Below are positions 1 through 12,500 of a stretch of 64,000 bases of DNA, one piece after another. The first letter of the stretch is position 1. Each line of letters starts with the position of its first letter. Made by a program: the position numbers and the translations under genes. The stretch comes from Ancylostoma caninum (Eukaryota > Nematoda > Chromadorea > Rhabditida > Ancylostomatidae): positions 124,001 to 188,000 of the forward strand of contig JBAJFG010000215.1 in assembly GCA_037903475.1 (NCBI GenBank), read 5' to 3'. The notes below the pieces were generated by a model. The model was not told the DNA's origin and did no database searches. It worked only from the letters and a program-made list of their open reading frames with translations.

Positions 1-1240
1 CGATTATTGTGCATTCATTAGAAAACAAATTCATTGCAGATGAGTCACGTTGCCAACCATGAATGTCAGACTTTTTTTTTTTGAAGAAGGTAGTGATGGT
101 TCGGCCATTTTTTTAAGTGGGTGGTGGGAGCCCGGACTTTGGGATGATTTCCTCCTATTGTCGTACCTGACCCATTCTCTATCAACGATAACAATTCTTC
201 CATGAAACGAATTGTTAGCAAATCTGAAGGTCGAATATCTGCAGACCTCCCAGTGTGGACGTTAGTGCTCTTCGCTCAACTCACGCAAAATCCATCTACT
301 CACTTTCCCCTTCTTAAAGATTCTCTTCAAGTGAAGAGACATTGTTGACTAAATTCCCGGTAATGTCTTGCGCACTTAGCACAAGGTCTGGTTCAATCTG
401 CTCTTTTCTGGCGCCTTTGCGAGGACCAAATCTCTAAACAACTTGTGAAACATTTTCCAGACTCTCGCATCCGCTCAGAATTAGTAGGAACCTTCGAGCA
501 TCTGGCGTTTTAGAGAACATACTCTCCACAAACGCATTATTGATGCTATGGGTCGATTCTCTCGTTGGTTGTCTAGATTTGATTTAATAAAGCGAAATTC
601 CCCAAATTATTGCACAGCTCATAGCATTAGTCTTACACCCAAAACAGGGAAACGCTGTGACGTAGACCCGAGCCAGGAGTGATATTGGTTACAGATGTCT
701 TAGGCTACCAGCATACATGAAAACCTTTACAGGATATCGCAAACGCTAGGAGCAAAACGACGTTGAACGGTGAAATACCACCAACTGCCCCGGAACTTTT
801 GCACGCACCTAATAGTTATGCTTGTTTTCATTCGAGATATTCTTTGACATATTCAGCGCATACAAAAGGGATTGCCTCTCGAAATTTGAATGCGATTGTC
901 GTTTACTCAGGAAAGAACATGTGGTGCAGCGTACGGAAGCCATAGGGTAAAACATTATATTTTTGTGAAGAAAAGTGAAAATGCGCGTCAGTGAACCGGT
1001 AGTATCATCATGTAAATGATGTTGAGAAAGCTTTCAGAGAGCAAAAAGAACAATGAAACGCTGAATACCTTTTACTTTCTTTTCTCTTGGTTTTCTTTTC
1101 TTGGTCTGAATCAGTTGTGGAGAAGGGGGGCAATTCTCCATACGCTCATTTTCAATCTAAAAATGACATTCAGCAAAGCTGTAGGCGTTGAACAAAATTA
1201 ATTACAAGTATTGCAAACTATATTAGCGATGAGGACTTAC
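1..1240. other. No recognised gene; expected 3' end of the CHAF1B-like gene
   Basis: This stretch lies downstream of the last recognisable exon of the minus-strand CAF-1 p60 gene. Vertebrate p60 proteins carry about 150 further low-complexity residues, so poorly conserved C-terminal exons may be here. No minus-strand exon with good splice sites was found. Short plus-strand open stretches near 763-945 and 1016-1201 have no recognisable domain. Confidence 0.4.
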
Positions 1241-3898
1241 CTTGCACCCCCACTGATCAACGGTCAGTTTCAAAAATGTACAGTATCCTTCGAGTGATGA
1301 TATAACAATATTTTTTCCATCAGAGCTCCAAGCAGCGTCCGTAAGACTATTATATTGAATGTTTTCAACAAGACCAATTGGGTTTGGATGCTGGCTATCG
1401 TATAAATAAACGCTATCTTTTGTGAGTGCAAGCCATAGTATTCGATAAGGTAATCTGAAAACAAATCAACAAGGTAGTGATGACAAACTGCGGCCGGACT
1501 TAACTTCTCATACCCAGAATAATTTGTCTCCTCCTTCTCAAGTGTCATAATCAGTGGACAACATCGAATCAGGAAGGTCGCTTTGGGACACGGTAGGAAT
1601 GCGAGCGGCTTATCACTTTAATTGAACCGTGAAGACAACAGAATGTTCACGTTAACACGAAGAAAACATCGTAGATCAACATACTTTTCAAGTTCACTTC
1701 TTCTAAAAACGAGTGTTCCATAGAGGTCGTGCGTACCCACCTCCAGATTAGCACCTGTAGTATTCCGTAGAAGCAGGGAACGACAATAAATGGACCACAA
1801 AAAACCTACACGGAGCAATGATCAGCTGTCCACATGGTGAAAACGCTACTCCTCTTTGGAAACTCATCAGCTGATCATCGTGGAAAAGTTTGTACACCTA
1901 TAAAAACAGTTTACAAGAAACAGAGTAACATAAGAACACGATAATATAAAACCTTGTGTTCAAGAGTGATATCTCCAATTGCGACTGCGGGCAAAGCGCA
2001 CACGCCGAACGCACGCAGTCTGGTTCCTTTTACGGCATCTATGAGGTCCATTTTACGATCCGTTGACATCGTCACTATATATTTCCCCTTAGGATCCCAC
2101 GCAACTCCACTTGGAAAGTGCCGCAAATTACGTACAGAAACACATCGTTTCCCTTAAATATACATGTTTAAGTTAGGATTGAAGAGGAAGACGTGCGAAA
2201 TAATCATCGAACTAATTACCAAAATGATACCTGAAGTTACATCATGAACAAATAAAGATTCGTCGTTGGAAACTGAAGCAATCAGTTTACCGTCCGGACT
2301 CCATGCTATGTTTGTTACTTCACTGTCATGGTTCAAAACCTTAAAAAACATGCTCATTCACAAATACCCTTTTGAAATTCTGTAAAACTGTCATACTAGC
2401 GTATTGGCAAAGGCTAACTTTCAGATGAAAAAGGATAACCCTAGTCCTTGCGTAAGTGGAAAATGTTAATGTATGTAAAAATCAAACTATTTCGTTCTGT
2501 GCGTTTAAGTTCTAGGTGTTGCCCCCTGGCCTGTAGCGCTCTACCTGAGCTGGATTTTGCAGTAATTTGCAGCGAATGCGAACACATCTGCAAGTTAGCC
2601 GAAAAAAAAAACTGCGTGATCATTCCAAAGGTCCGTCAAATGTATACGCACAGAGCAGAAACATGTTTTTTTTTTCTTGTCATGTTACAATTTTAAGAAC
2701 TTCTCACGTCAGGATATTTTCTGCGGATGTCTATTTTGGTAAGATATAAATTGCAACTTCACAAGCCCGAGTCGGAATCTACAAAGATGGTAAAGCTGTA
2801 AGCGCTGATGAATCGCCCACAGTTTTGTGGAAGTGGGACCACAGGATCAATGATGTATACGAAATTACTCACAACTCTCGCCCAATTTTGAGCGTCCTTA
2901 TTCAAAACAGCAAAAAGAAGTGATCAGCATACTTAGCAAGGCCGCTCACTTTGGTGGGCGAAGTAGTGATTACTCTGCCAACACTGTATCAGAAATTCAA
3001 CGAAGCACAAAGTTGTACCCTCTAGAAAACGAGCTGTAAGTCCTCTAAATAGGAATATCAAGGCGCTAGCACGTGATTCTCGACGCGAAAGTCACCCATC
3101 GGAAGGGATAAATTGGCGTATCGTTAGATTTTACACCGTCGAGGCACGTGGATTGATGGACATTTGTTTAATCGGTAACGGAATCTCTTAATTGCTCAAA
3201 GGGATAGTTATGCTCTAGAAACCTTTCCGCATACCGGTCACTGCCAAAAAAAGGAAACTTCCATGAGTCTCGCTATGAAAATTTTAAAAAAATGCCTTAA
3301 CGAACCCGTAATCTGATCCAGTTTTCTTTGTTTGGAGGTAAATCATCTACAGGAGGAGCAGTACTAGGTGCTTCTGATAAATGCCAAATAGCTATTCGAC
3401 CATCTGAGTCGCCAGAAGCCAGTAGATTCACTTAAGAAGTGGAGACATTAGGAAAGTTACTACATGAAAACATGAATTAAAATGCATAGTTCTCGTATGA
3501 AGTACTCGCGTACCTTCTGGATTTTGACTGAACTTCACTTGATTAATGGCTACATTATGGCCTGAAAGATTGGCAAGGAAAGTGACTGCCAACTGAAATT
3601 TCGAGGGGACCTTGAGGCACTGCTCGTATTCGAAACGCCAGATTCGGACCTTAAAATATGATGCAGAAGAAGCATGTGACAGAAACTATTGAGAATAAGA
3701 AGCTAATCAAACCGAATTAAAAAGAAGGGACCAAGCTAAAACAAAAACAGAAATGTGCAAGGTAGCGAAATAAACTACCTCTTTCTGAACACTAGATGTG
3801 ACAATCCTATATGCTCCAGAATCAACCACCGGATGAAAGTCTACCGATAGCAGAGCCTTCCTATCATGCCAGAAAATTTCTGGCATGTAATGTTCCAT
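1241..3898 (-). CDS. CHAF1B: Chromatin assembly factor 1 subunit B (p60)-like WD40 protein, 3' end incomplete
   Basis: Nine minus-strand exons join in phase: 3779-3898, 3514-3649, 3306-3430, 2231-2339, 1953-2152, 1810-1897, 1685-1754, 1514-1615 and 1241-1454, giving 388 codons. CAF-1 p60 is a WD40 propeller that helps deposit newly made H3-H4 behind replication forks in the nucleus. The order of p60 signatures matches: EIFWHD near the N-terminus, VRIW, LLASGDSDGRIAIWHL, NKENW, WSPDGKLIASVSND, VAWDPKGKYIVTMSTDR, FHDD, PCPKATFLIRCCP, and WSSDGKNIVISSLEGYCTF. The start is the ATG at 3898, six bases after an ATTTTAG acceptor that suits SL trans-splicing. One intron (2340-3305) is long. Reading through the last donor meets a stop within six codons (TAA at 1223-1225), so either the protein ends there or low-complexity exons follow. 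Family identity is strong; the C-terminus is unresolved. Confidence 0.88.
2750..2923 (+). other. Open, coding-like stretch inside a CAF-1 p60 intron, opposite strand
   Basis: Within the long third intron of the p60 gene, plus-strand bases from about 2753 stay open to a TGA near 2921 and give a residue mix typical of coding sequence (GIYKDGKAVSADE, then VLWKWDHRINDVYE). No start codon or clear splice partner was found and the family is not recognised. It could be a relic exon of a transposon or pseudogene. Confidence 0.25.
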
Positions 3899-3914
3899 CG
3901 CAACCTAAAATAAT
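3899..3914 (-). promoter_or_regulatory. Probable SL trans-splice acceptor for the CAF-1 p60 gene
   Basis: On the minus strand the bases before the p60 start read ATTATTTTAG followed by GTTGCG and ATG. This matches the nematode 3' splice consensus, and no upstream coding exon is visible, so a spliced-leader acceptor is the simplest reading. A cis-spliced 5' UTR is possible. Confidence 0.5.
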
Positions 3915-5946
3915 GGAGTTTTAATTTACAAAAACCGAAATATGAGTTCATGCACTACAATTCACTACATGGGCCAGTCTGATCGTTCGGATCCAATTCA
4001 AGTCTCAATTCGGAAGTAATAGAAAGGTTATTTGGCGTAAAAAGTTTCGAAGAAAGAGTCATACGAGATTCAACCACATCTGCTACTATAAAAAGAAAAG
4101 ATAAATGTGGAACAACGCTATGCATCGGCATGAAGACGAATTAAACAGAGAATTGAAATATTTCTGTTTGAAATTTCCGTTTTCGCGGACTATGTGAGTT
4201 GGATTAGAGCGCGTAAACAAAGATATCTCACGCTTCTGGCGGCAGCCCCCCCCCCCTCCACCTACCGCTCGAGTATGATCTTCTGCTGCGAGATGTTCTT
4301 CGATGATCTCAACTGCCTGCTTTGAAATTCCTGTCCTTAGCAGTTTTATGAAACAATGGAAGGCATTGCGTAGGCAGTGCTTAGATGAGTTAATCCATGC
4401 TCATATGAAAAAAAAACCGTAATGAGCGGGGGCCGTGCATGAGTTTTGTGCATGTGCGTTAATCGGAGGGAACAAGAACGCGGGAGAGCGTGTAGGGGTT
4501 GAACGAGGGGGTATAGTCTGTTCCAAACGCGACGATAGATGAGTAACCGTGCGGACAGCATACTTTTCTCTCATCCCTCTCCAACTGCTGTGCACTTTCC
4601 CGCGTTCTTTATTTCTCTGTTGTCTTCCCAACTATTGTCAGTGGTGGAACGCACTATATCATCGTATTTGAAACAGGCTGCAGTAGAGTACAGAGGCATC
4701 ATCATTCAGACCTATTACGTTGGGTATTAGGTAGCGTTCAGAGTGGGAAGACATTGGGTTGGTGCAAATGTTTCGTCGATATTATTTCAATAGTCTGAAA
4801 TTCTCCTTGGATGTCGTATAACAATTAGATGTGATGGTGGACTCATAGAGGAGCACTTGCTCTACTTTGCTACTTCTTCGAAACAAGCCTGTTGTGGATA
4901 GGAGGAAAGAAATACTCAAAAATTCGCAGACACTACACTACCACATTTCGGTTTTTCGCTGAATTTTCTGGTAAAACCACAAGCGATTTGGCTTGGAACA
5001 CCTTTTTTATATTCAGCCTAGAGGTCACTAATGACTCTAAAGTTGAACTCTGGTTCAACTCCTTCCGTTTTGGAGAGGTGCAGAGAAGCACTTTTTGGAC
5101 CGTTTTCCTTGCTTTTTTCTGGAATTCTTGCGAAGCGATCCAATCCGTGCTGCTAATTCAAATCAGCCTACTAAGCATTATTTATGGCTTTTATTTGGCC
5201 CAAAGAAGTCACAAAAGTTTTACTAGAAAAACTTTCAAAGAAAACGCCTGAAGGCTCATTTGCAGAGCTGCCAATACGTGCCAAAATCTGCTCACAAGAC
5301 CTGTCTTAAATAAATTAACTTTGATTTCGTACAGCTCACCACTCATCACATTCTTTAGGAATTTTGTTTAGACGTGATCCTCTTCAGCTCCAGAAGCTTT
5401 CGCAGTGCAAGAAAAAATCTTCAACCATGACCACTGAAAAAAAAAAGCAGTCTCTGGCTTCTTCACTTCACAGTTTCCAATATTCTACACGCAGAGCGCC
5501 ACGGATGTGCTCATAAAATAAGTAGTGTTTTCTTCTAATCGTAGAAATTACATTGCTTTCCAAGGTGTAGTTTGGTAGAGTTGTGGAAAAAATAAAGTCG
5601 ATGAGAAAGAAGCGACAAACCTTTTGCACCAACCAAATATTATATTAAAGTGTTTTGCGATCCGCTGTTCCAGCTCATCAGATCAAGAACGTCCAGGCAC
5701 CTCCAACCTCGTGATTAAGAATTTCTACCATTTACATCGCATTCGAATCTATAGAAACTCTTGCTGCGGAGGGAATTCAAATACCAGTAAGAAAAGAACA
5801 AGTTGAAGAAACTGCACAAATTCATTGCCCGATCCAATGCAGGCGCTGTGCGGCTTCTCAGCTAGTCGTGAAGACGAGTGAGCAACCCATTGGAGTGATT
5901 TTCTTGTACGAGCTCAGGGGAACAAACGAGTAAAAATATTAAAGGC

Positions 5947-6330
5947 AGAGGGGCCACCTCGTTCTGCCTGTTGGATTTACCAACATATCCTAGACCTTCT
6001 CATCATGTTGATCCCTGGGATGTACATTAACAGGCACAGAAGCGACGAAATCCCCATTTTTGGAAGGCTCGAACTGGATAAAAATTTGGAGCCCGGAGGC
6101 GGATCGCTCCAAGCTGTGCTGGCTGCCTGCCACGGCTGCCGCGTCGGTCAACGAGTCTTGGCGTGTCCAGTCGATAAGACCAACGGCTTCACACGTCAAC
6201 TCGGGTTGGCAAACTGTTACAGACCCCGTCCTGGAAGACGGGTTTGTAGACCATTCTGAGACAATTTATGTATACCGTTGGAACCATCGCGCCGAGTAGA
6301 TGCAGAATCCGCTGTTAGCTGAACTACGAA
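5947..6330. repeat. Interspersed repeat, copy 1 of a family also at 37180-37545
   Basis: The segment shares ordered blocks with 37180-37545: CACCTCGTT, TAGACCTTCTC, a GATGTAC block, GGCTGCC(T/C)GCCACG, CTTG(G/A)CGTGTCC and GATAAGA. The second copy lies in intron 3 of the Herp gene. Both are too diverged to show ends, and no protein is recognised. A third short inverted relic is near 33855-33885. Confidence 0.6.
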
Positions 6331-7469
6331 GATGAGGTGGACCCCTGCCTTTAACATGACCCGGTGGGTCTGAGCTGCGACCATCATTCGTTTATTCTGA
6401 CTTTTCATTTCGGGTGAGACGTCTTACGTCATCTCAAGCGATCTTACCATTGGATGAACTCCTGATCTGAGGATCAAGGATGTTCCACCAGAATTGCTGA
6501 AAAGCAACATGATGGGGAACGTTGGCATTTGCACTAGCCGATTCTGGCCGCTCGTTGTCACCGTTGCAGAGAAACATCGTTGTGTTGACGTTACAAAGAT
6601 CAGGCGCACCCTTTTCTCTTCCTGATGACTCGTCGGCAACAGGAAGAACAGGCTCGAACCATGGTGTCGCAACAATCGTGCTGGCTCAACCTCACGCTTT
6701 CAAATGTATCAGCTTCTTTAGTTACTAAAACTCATCTCGGCTGACCGGCACCTCTGCAACTGCGATGTTCTCCGATCGGCTACGGGTGACTCCTTCAACA
6801 ATCAGTACCATAATTTCTAGCGATGCAGGAATATGTCTTATGCTGACAGGCGGTTAGATGTGGTAAATGCACGTACATAGTGATTGCAGCGGGCCTTTGA
6901 TTAATTAATTAATTTATTTAAAACACGCGCATAGTACATGATAAAAAATGAAAAAAAAAATGATATTCCTAGGTAACAAACAAACTCATGTAAGAGAACG
7001 AAGAGACCTCCATTGTCCACAACAGACGTTTTGAGGCTAAATCAATTTTTTGGCCCCAGTTGAAAAGAGAAATCCGGAAATCAACAGAGATCCAGAGTGC
7101 CACATTCTTTTCCTGGCGATCTCATCCTTGCCATTCGTATCGAGGTGCATCCGTTGAAAATTCAGTTCTCTTTGGAAAATAGAGGACCTAATTTTTGCGA
7201 TTACTCCATCGAATGCGCGCTAAATTTGGTAGGGAGTAATGGAGGGATTAATTGTCCGCTACTAATGTGCTTGCATAGGTATACAGCTAAGTTCCCATCA
7301 CATGAGGAAAAATATTGTAGGCTAACAATCAGTAGCTGTTTCTGCAAAATTCTAAGTTTTCGTTTTGTTATGATATTTTAAATTTTGAAAATTTTGTTTT
7401 TTTTAGAAGCTTACGTAGATTTGAGAATTTCGGAGCACAATTTTCGTTCTCTTGTGATTGTTTCCTTAA

Positions 7470-7891
7470 AGGCAGCACTCACGGAAATTTTCACTTCTCA
7501 AACGAGTCACTAACCATGTAGCCGGCCGCTGGACAATCGCAACAGTAAGTTGAACACTTTGAATAGCCGCCTACCTGCGAAGATACTGCCGTGGACACAT
7601 CTGCCGTTCTGGACATTAGGGTTCCGTCGCCCCAACTAACGCAGTTGACAGGGTGTGCGCATGTGGTTCAGCGGGGGCGTGTCTATGAAATTCGTACCAT
7701 TTGCAGGGTTCCGTGGCGGGACCCATCACGGAACACTCGTCCACGCTGTGGACACGCATGAAATACCGTTATCATTTTCCGTCTTTTTCGCGTGTTTCAC
7801 GTTACTTCATCGTTGTCAATGAGTTCTTCGTCCCTAAAAACCCCGATATACCGCGAAATCTTCAAACCAAAAATTTCCGTGAGTGCTGCCT
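7470..7891. mobile_element. Non-autonomous TIR element with TTAA target duplication
   Basis: The ends form inverted repeats of about 22 bp starting AGGCAGCACTCACGG and ending CCGTGAGTGCTGCCT. They are flanked on both sides by TTAA (7466-7469 and 7892-7895). TTAA duplication is the hallmark of piggyBac-superfamily insertion. No transposase is encoded in the 422 bp, so it would be a MITE. The TTAA could also be part of the inverted repeat, which leaves the superfamily uncertain. Confidence 0.7.
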
Positions 7892-8339
7892 TTAATAAAC
7901 AAGGCAGATCATAAATGGGTGGCATCTGATCAGCTCAAAGGCATCCAAGAACAAGTACATTTATCCAAGAATCTGCTCAACTAGACATGTACGTAAAAGT
8001 GAAAAAGCATAAGTAGACAAGATTTCCAGTAGAGTTGGCTGTCTTACAAAGTTCAAAGCACAGCGATTACTCAGCCTGCCAAAGCCAAGACCATAGAAAT
8101 ATTGGATCGTCAGTGCTCTTATAGACGCGGGTTATCAACTATTCTGGAGCTCCTGGTATTTACCCTCCATGAAAAGTTTATCTAATGCTTTATTACTTTC
8201 ATCTTTGCCAATTTACCGACCAATGCCACCATTTCTTCTGCGGACAATCCGCAGACATGATTTCCGCGTCGGTACATTGCTCGCATTTTAGGCTCAGGAA
8301 ACTGAAAAAAAAACCTGTTCTGCATGAGATTTTAAGATT

Positions 8340-8602
8340 CAGTGGCGGACGCAGAAAGTGTGCGGGAGGGGGGGGGGCGTGGAAAAAATGTGGGGTCTCC
8401 GCCGTTTTGGGGACCCAGATGGAAAATAAAGTTAATAAAAATATTAATTATATTAATAAATAATAAATAAAAATTATATTGAAAATAATAATAAGAATAA
8501 ACAATTAAAAATAAACTAATACAAGATTTTTATTTGTATTGTAAAGTAATCTCGAAAATTTGGCGACCTATTCTCGAGGGGGAGGGGGTGGCAGTCACTG
8601 GT
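8340..8602. mobile_element. Decayed hAT-like MITE, relative of the 18434-18697 element
   Basis: It begins CAGTGGCGGACGCAG, contains an AT-rich middle and an AATACAAATAAAAATCTTG-type block on the opposite strand, and shares the GTCTCCGCC...GGGGACCCAGATGG block with the clean copy at 18434-18697 in reverse orientation. The right end is degraded and no target duplication could be confirmed. Confidence 0.6.
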
Positions 8603-9577
8603 ATGCGTAGGTTTTGCATGGATTTGACCATTGCTGGTATGGAACTATTGACTAAGAGATTCCACGAGCACTCATGCCTTAAACGAGGACTTGCACCGAT
8701 CAATCTCATGCAAAACACGGTTTTTAAGTTTCCTGAGGGAGCACTGATATGTATTTCTTCATCATATTAAAATAGTTCAGTTTTGTATATTCGGAATTCT
8801 TATCAAAATTTAATGCTTTGAGATCCAAGTTGAAGTCCATTTCTTTGTCAGTTCATTAATGGAAAGTGTGCTTATTGCACCTACTAGGTTGAAGGTTGTA
8901 TGTGGGTTGTTAAGTTCTATTTGTTAACATATTTGGTGAGTTCTGCTTATTTACCATTGTTTTTTCATTATCATCTGATTGTTTCGTTGTTTTTGTGACC
9001 CCGACTCAATATTTTGACACGATATTTCATTCCACATCCTGTGAGATATAAAGCTAATGAATAATGTGTGACAAGCCTTATTAGCTGGCTTCATTTAGTC
9101 AAGCAGGAAGAAATTGAAATAACAGCTGAATGCTGGTGTACGATAGAAACGTGGTGGTTTAAAGTGCAAAAAGTGCAAAATACATATCTTTGTTCGTTAA
9201 CAGTGGTATCAGAGATCAACAAAATTCTGGGTAGAGAGCGGTCGTTCGCCCTTCACCTGCCACCAGCTCGTCGCCGACACTCGTTCGACATTGGCTCTCG
9301 CTTAATCCTGCAATGGTGAAATAAGATGATGTCAACAAACCACGGGAAGGCTAGGATGAGCCTTGCCATTCCTACAGAGGCCACGCGCTCACATCCTCTC
9401 TTCCCAGCCTCGATACTGAGCTTCATCCCACTCCGCCCACGCGTTGACATCGCATTGATTGCGCGAGCCAGTGCATGGCAGCGCTGCATAATTGGAGACG
9501 TCGTGCGGTGGGCTTCGCTCCGCCCTTTTTCGAAGACCTCCCCGAGGGCTTTTCGACGGGCGCAGCGGTCGCGACGC

Positions 9578-9588
9578 GGCAGTTCCAG
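9578..9588 (+). promoter_or_regulatory. Possible SL trans-splice acceptor of the ARFGEF3-like gene
   Basis: GGCAGTTCCAG ends at 9588, seven bases before the chosen ATG at 9596. The position just before the first conserved residues suits spliced-leader addition. The tract is GC-rich and less typical than TTTTCAG. Confidence 0.35.
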
Positions 9589-9595
9589 AGGCTGC

Positions 9596-12500
9596 ATGGA
9601 AGCGGCACTGAACGGCCTCAGCAACACGGCCAAGAACCAGGCCATCAAGGATGCTGTCGCGCAGGCGAAAGGTATGGCGGCGCATCACGCTAGCGTTGTT
9701 TGTGGACTTCTATCGTTTTAAGTCCTAAGCGCTGGTGTTGGAAGTGCAGTTCTCATTCAAAACTCATGCGATTCAGAAGCAGTGAAGAGCCTATCGACAA
9801 ATGAGGACGTGTCGATTCCGTACGTTCGGGAGAAGTGCCTGGCTGCGTTCGAGCTCGCCTTCGACAAGGGCAACGACAAGGCCGCGCACTATGCCGTCGA
9901 AGGAGTGCAGGTGCGACTTCTAAACAATTAGCGGCTGCAAGTCCGAATATAGGGTAGATTACCTGAAGCATAGCATTCGAGAGAATTTGTGCGTTCATTG
10001 GAACTCCTGGATTTGTATTGGTGGGAGCTGTTTCGCAGACATATACATCATTGGTTGTGGTATCAAACAGAAGGATTTGCATTAATCCATTATTCCGCTG
10101 TTGGTGGTCTGAATGTGCGGGTATTCTACAAAATGTTTAAAAATGGTGTACTCACCCATTTTTGATCTATTCTTATTCGTGTTTCCGAGTGTTTTTTCAC
10201 TTAGATGATTTAGACTTACGAATAATTCTAGATGGACGTCATTCCTGAGATTCTTGAACCGCCACATTTTTTCGTCCATAAACCTTCACCTCGTCACAGG
10301 CTGCGTCCGGTAGTGGTTATCAACAATACTAAACTGCGTCAATTGTGTTGATATGGCCCGAGATGCCACAGAATTTTGGGATAGACCCAAAGCATTGCCT
10401 AGAAGTTTTATACTCTGTCCTGCTAATTCTCTGGACAATGGGGAGTCCGCCTAGACAACTATTTTTTCTGACGTTCTTCTTAGTCGTTCAAAGATAGCAA
10501 AGGGAGATGAACCCTCTCAAGTGTGGTACCTCCACACCTTTCCGCTCGTTAACGAATTTGCCCATCTTGAGAGTGGTCGATTATTGTAACCCTGGTAGCG
10601 ATAGTCCTTCCAATATTGCGTTCTTGATATTGGGACCAGAATCATGGCCGAGGTGTTTTTCACCTTCCTTGGAGGTAGAATGACCTGAAGCCTTGCAATT
10701 TAGTGTGACCTAATTGTCTTCGTACTCATAATTTGTTTGTTGGATGAATAGGAATTTTCTCTCATAACTAATAATTCGTTTTTTTGCATGCCTCGAACGT
10801 ACTTGAATAGGTAAATATTTGCTCGAGCTCATTTTTTATTCGCTTGCATATTTATTATACTACAACGAGTGTGCCACTTAATATCGTATAAGAATGTGGG
10901 CAACAAAGAACGAACAATGGAACATAGTAATAAGTGAGAAATTCTGAACTCAAAATATTCAACTAGCGTCACGCTTCTTGGTCAAAGTGACCGTAACCTG
11001 ACAGTTATATTGCAATTATTCCTCGAATGATTAAAAGCGGTACAAAGCACACGAGCTGAATCCGGAAATTCTTCTTACTATAGGCTCTTTTTTCTCTTGA
11101 AAAAAAAACTATGTCATTTGAGGGCGTCTTCACGTTTAAGAGGAGGTAGACTCTATGTACCTATCATGCCTATCATCGAGCAGGATGACGACAGTTGACG
11201 CTGAAATGCCAACTTTCCACTACTTGCAGGCCCTGCTGCGCGAACAACGCTTCCACTCCACTTCCATCGAAAATCCGAACCATAGTCTGCCGACGCAGGT
11301 AATTTTGGCCATTTCCCGACCGTTTGATCAGCAATAACTCCCCTTTCAGGTGCTCAGTGCGATGACCGGAGTCGCTCAATGGAACTGTCAGCTGCAGTGT
11401 CATTGTTTGACGGTGAGTAGCATTCTAGAAAGCAACATTTTATGTTACACGGATGCATTGAGTCAAAATGCAAGGATGGCTTTAGACTTTGAGAAAAATC
11501 CCCTTATTCACTTCCTTATTAATTCACTGTAAGCCGAGCCATGAAAACAATCTTCCCTTCCTGTCCCTGCAATTCCTCGAAAATTCCTAGAAAATTCCTC
11601 AAAAACCTTATTATTCGAGTGCAATCCCCATGAACATCGGGATTTGTTCCTCCTCAAGCGAGTAATCCCCATTCCATCATTTCAATCTCATTTTTTTATA
11701 TTTATTTCGCTCTTCCATTGTACAGCACCACTAATATTCTCGGTGGTTTGGTTCCTTCTCCTCCCAGCCCACACATTTGTTTTTCAAAAACCGTGATAGT
11801 TGCGTATTTCTACCAAACACCTCCATTTTCTGTATACCTTTCCAAACATTCCCAACACATATTTTTTCGCGTTCTCTTTTTTCCTCTCCAGATCATGAGC
11901 TCCTCCTTTATAATGTGTTTTGTTATGTTCGGTGATCAAACGTATTATAGAGTAGCTCGCCCATAATTTTTTTGAGGGTAGCGCTCAAGTAGTCCCCTGG
12001 TTTGAGTGGTTTCATGAAGAGGCTACGTAAATGTAGCCGCAGAATTAAAAGAAGCTAGGATTCAGAAGATTCACTCATATTAAATCCGGCTGCTCAAAAA
12101 CCTGGTTTTATTTCAGTTGTTAGTGGAGATGGTGTGCTCTGTGGAGCTGCGGGTGTCATTGCAAGAAGTGGAGGAATGTCTTGAGGTGAACTGCGACCCG
12201 GATATTGATTCGTGCATCCTCGAAATTTCTACCGTTCAGCTCTGCATGCGAGTGTACGGCTGCACACGCGAGGAGTCGGCTAGAGTCTCAGCACGTGCAG
12301 CAGTGTCGCAATCGATAACCGCGTACTGCTCCAATCGATATGCTGCTGGGGTAGCACCGAAATTTTTGTGTAGCAAATTAGAGCGTTAAGATTTATAGGC
12401 ACTTCCAGGAGGAGTCGCAGAATGTGCTGTCCGTATATTTGGACGTGACAAAGCTGCTAGAGAGCTACATAGCGAAGCTGGATCAGCTGACGGTGTCCTC

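Larger units (their letters stand above)
3915..9595. other. Intergenic region with scattered repeats, no recognised gene
   Basis: This 5.7 kb gap separates the divergent p60 and ARFGEF3-like genes and must contain both 5' regions. It holds a diverged interspersed repeat (about 5947-6330), a TTAA-flanked inverted-repeat element (7470-7891), a decayed hAT-like element (from 8340) and a C tract near 4247. A 119-codon open frame at 4892-5251 has no recognised domain and is AT-rich; I do not call it a gene. The 9220-9595 segment is GC-richer and abuts the ARFGEF3-like start, so it is the likely promoter side. Confidence 0.5.

Noticed and set aside
4892..5251. 119-codon plus-strand frame
   Set aside because: Aromatic-rich, AT-driven translation with no splice partners or recognised family.
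9253..9721. Overlapping 131-codon frames on both strands
   Set aside because: They cover the ARFGEF3 5' region and first exon; GC-rich composition makes open frames common and no domain is visible.
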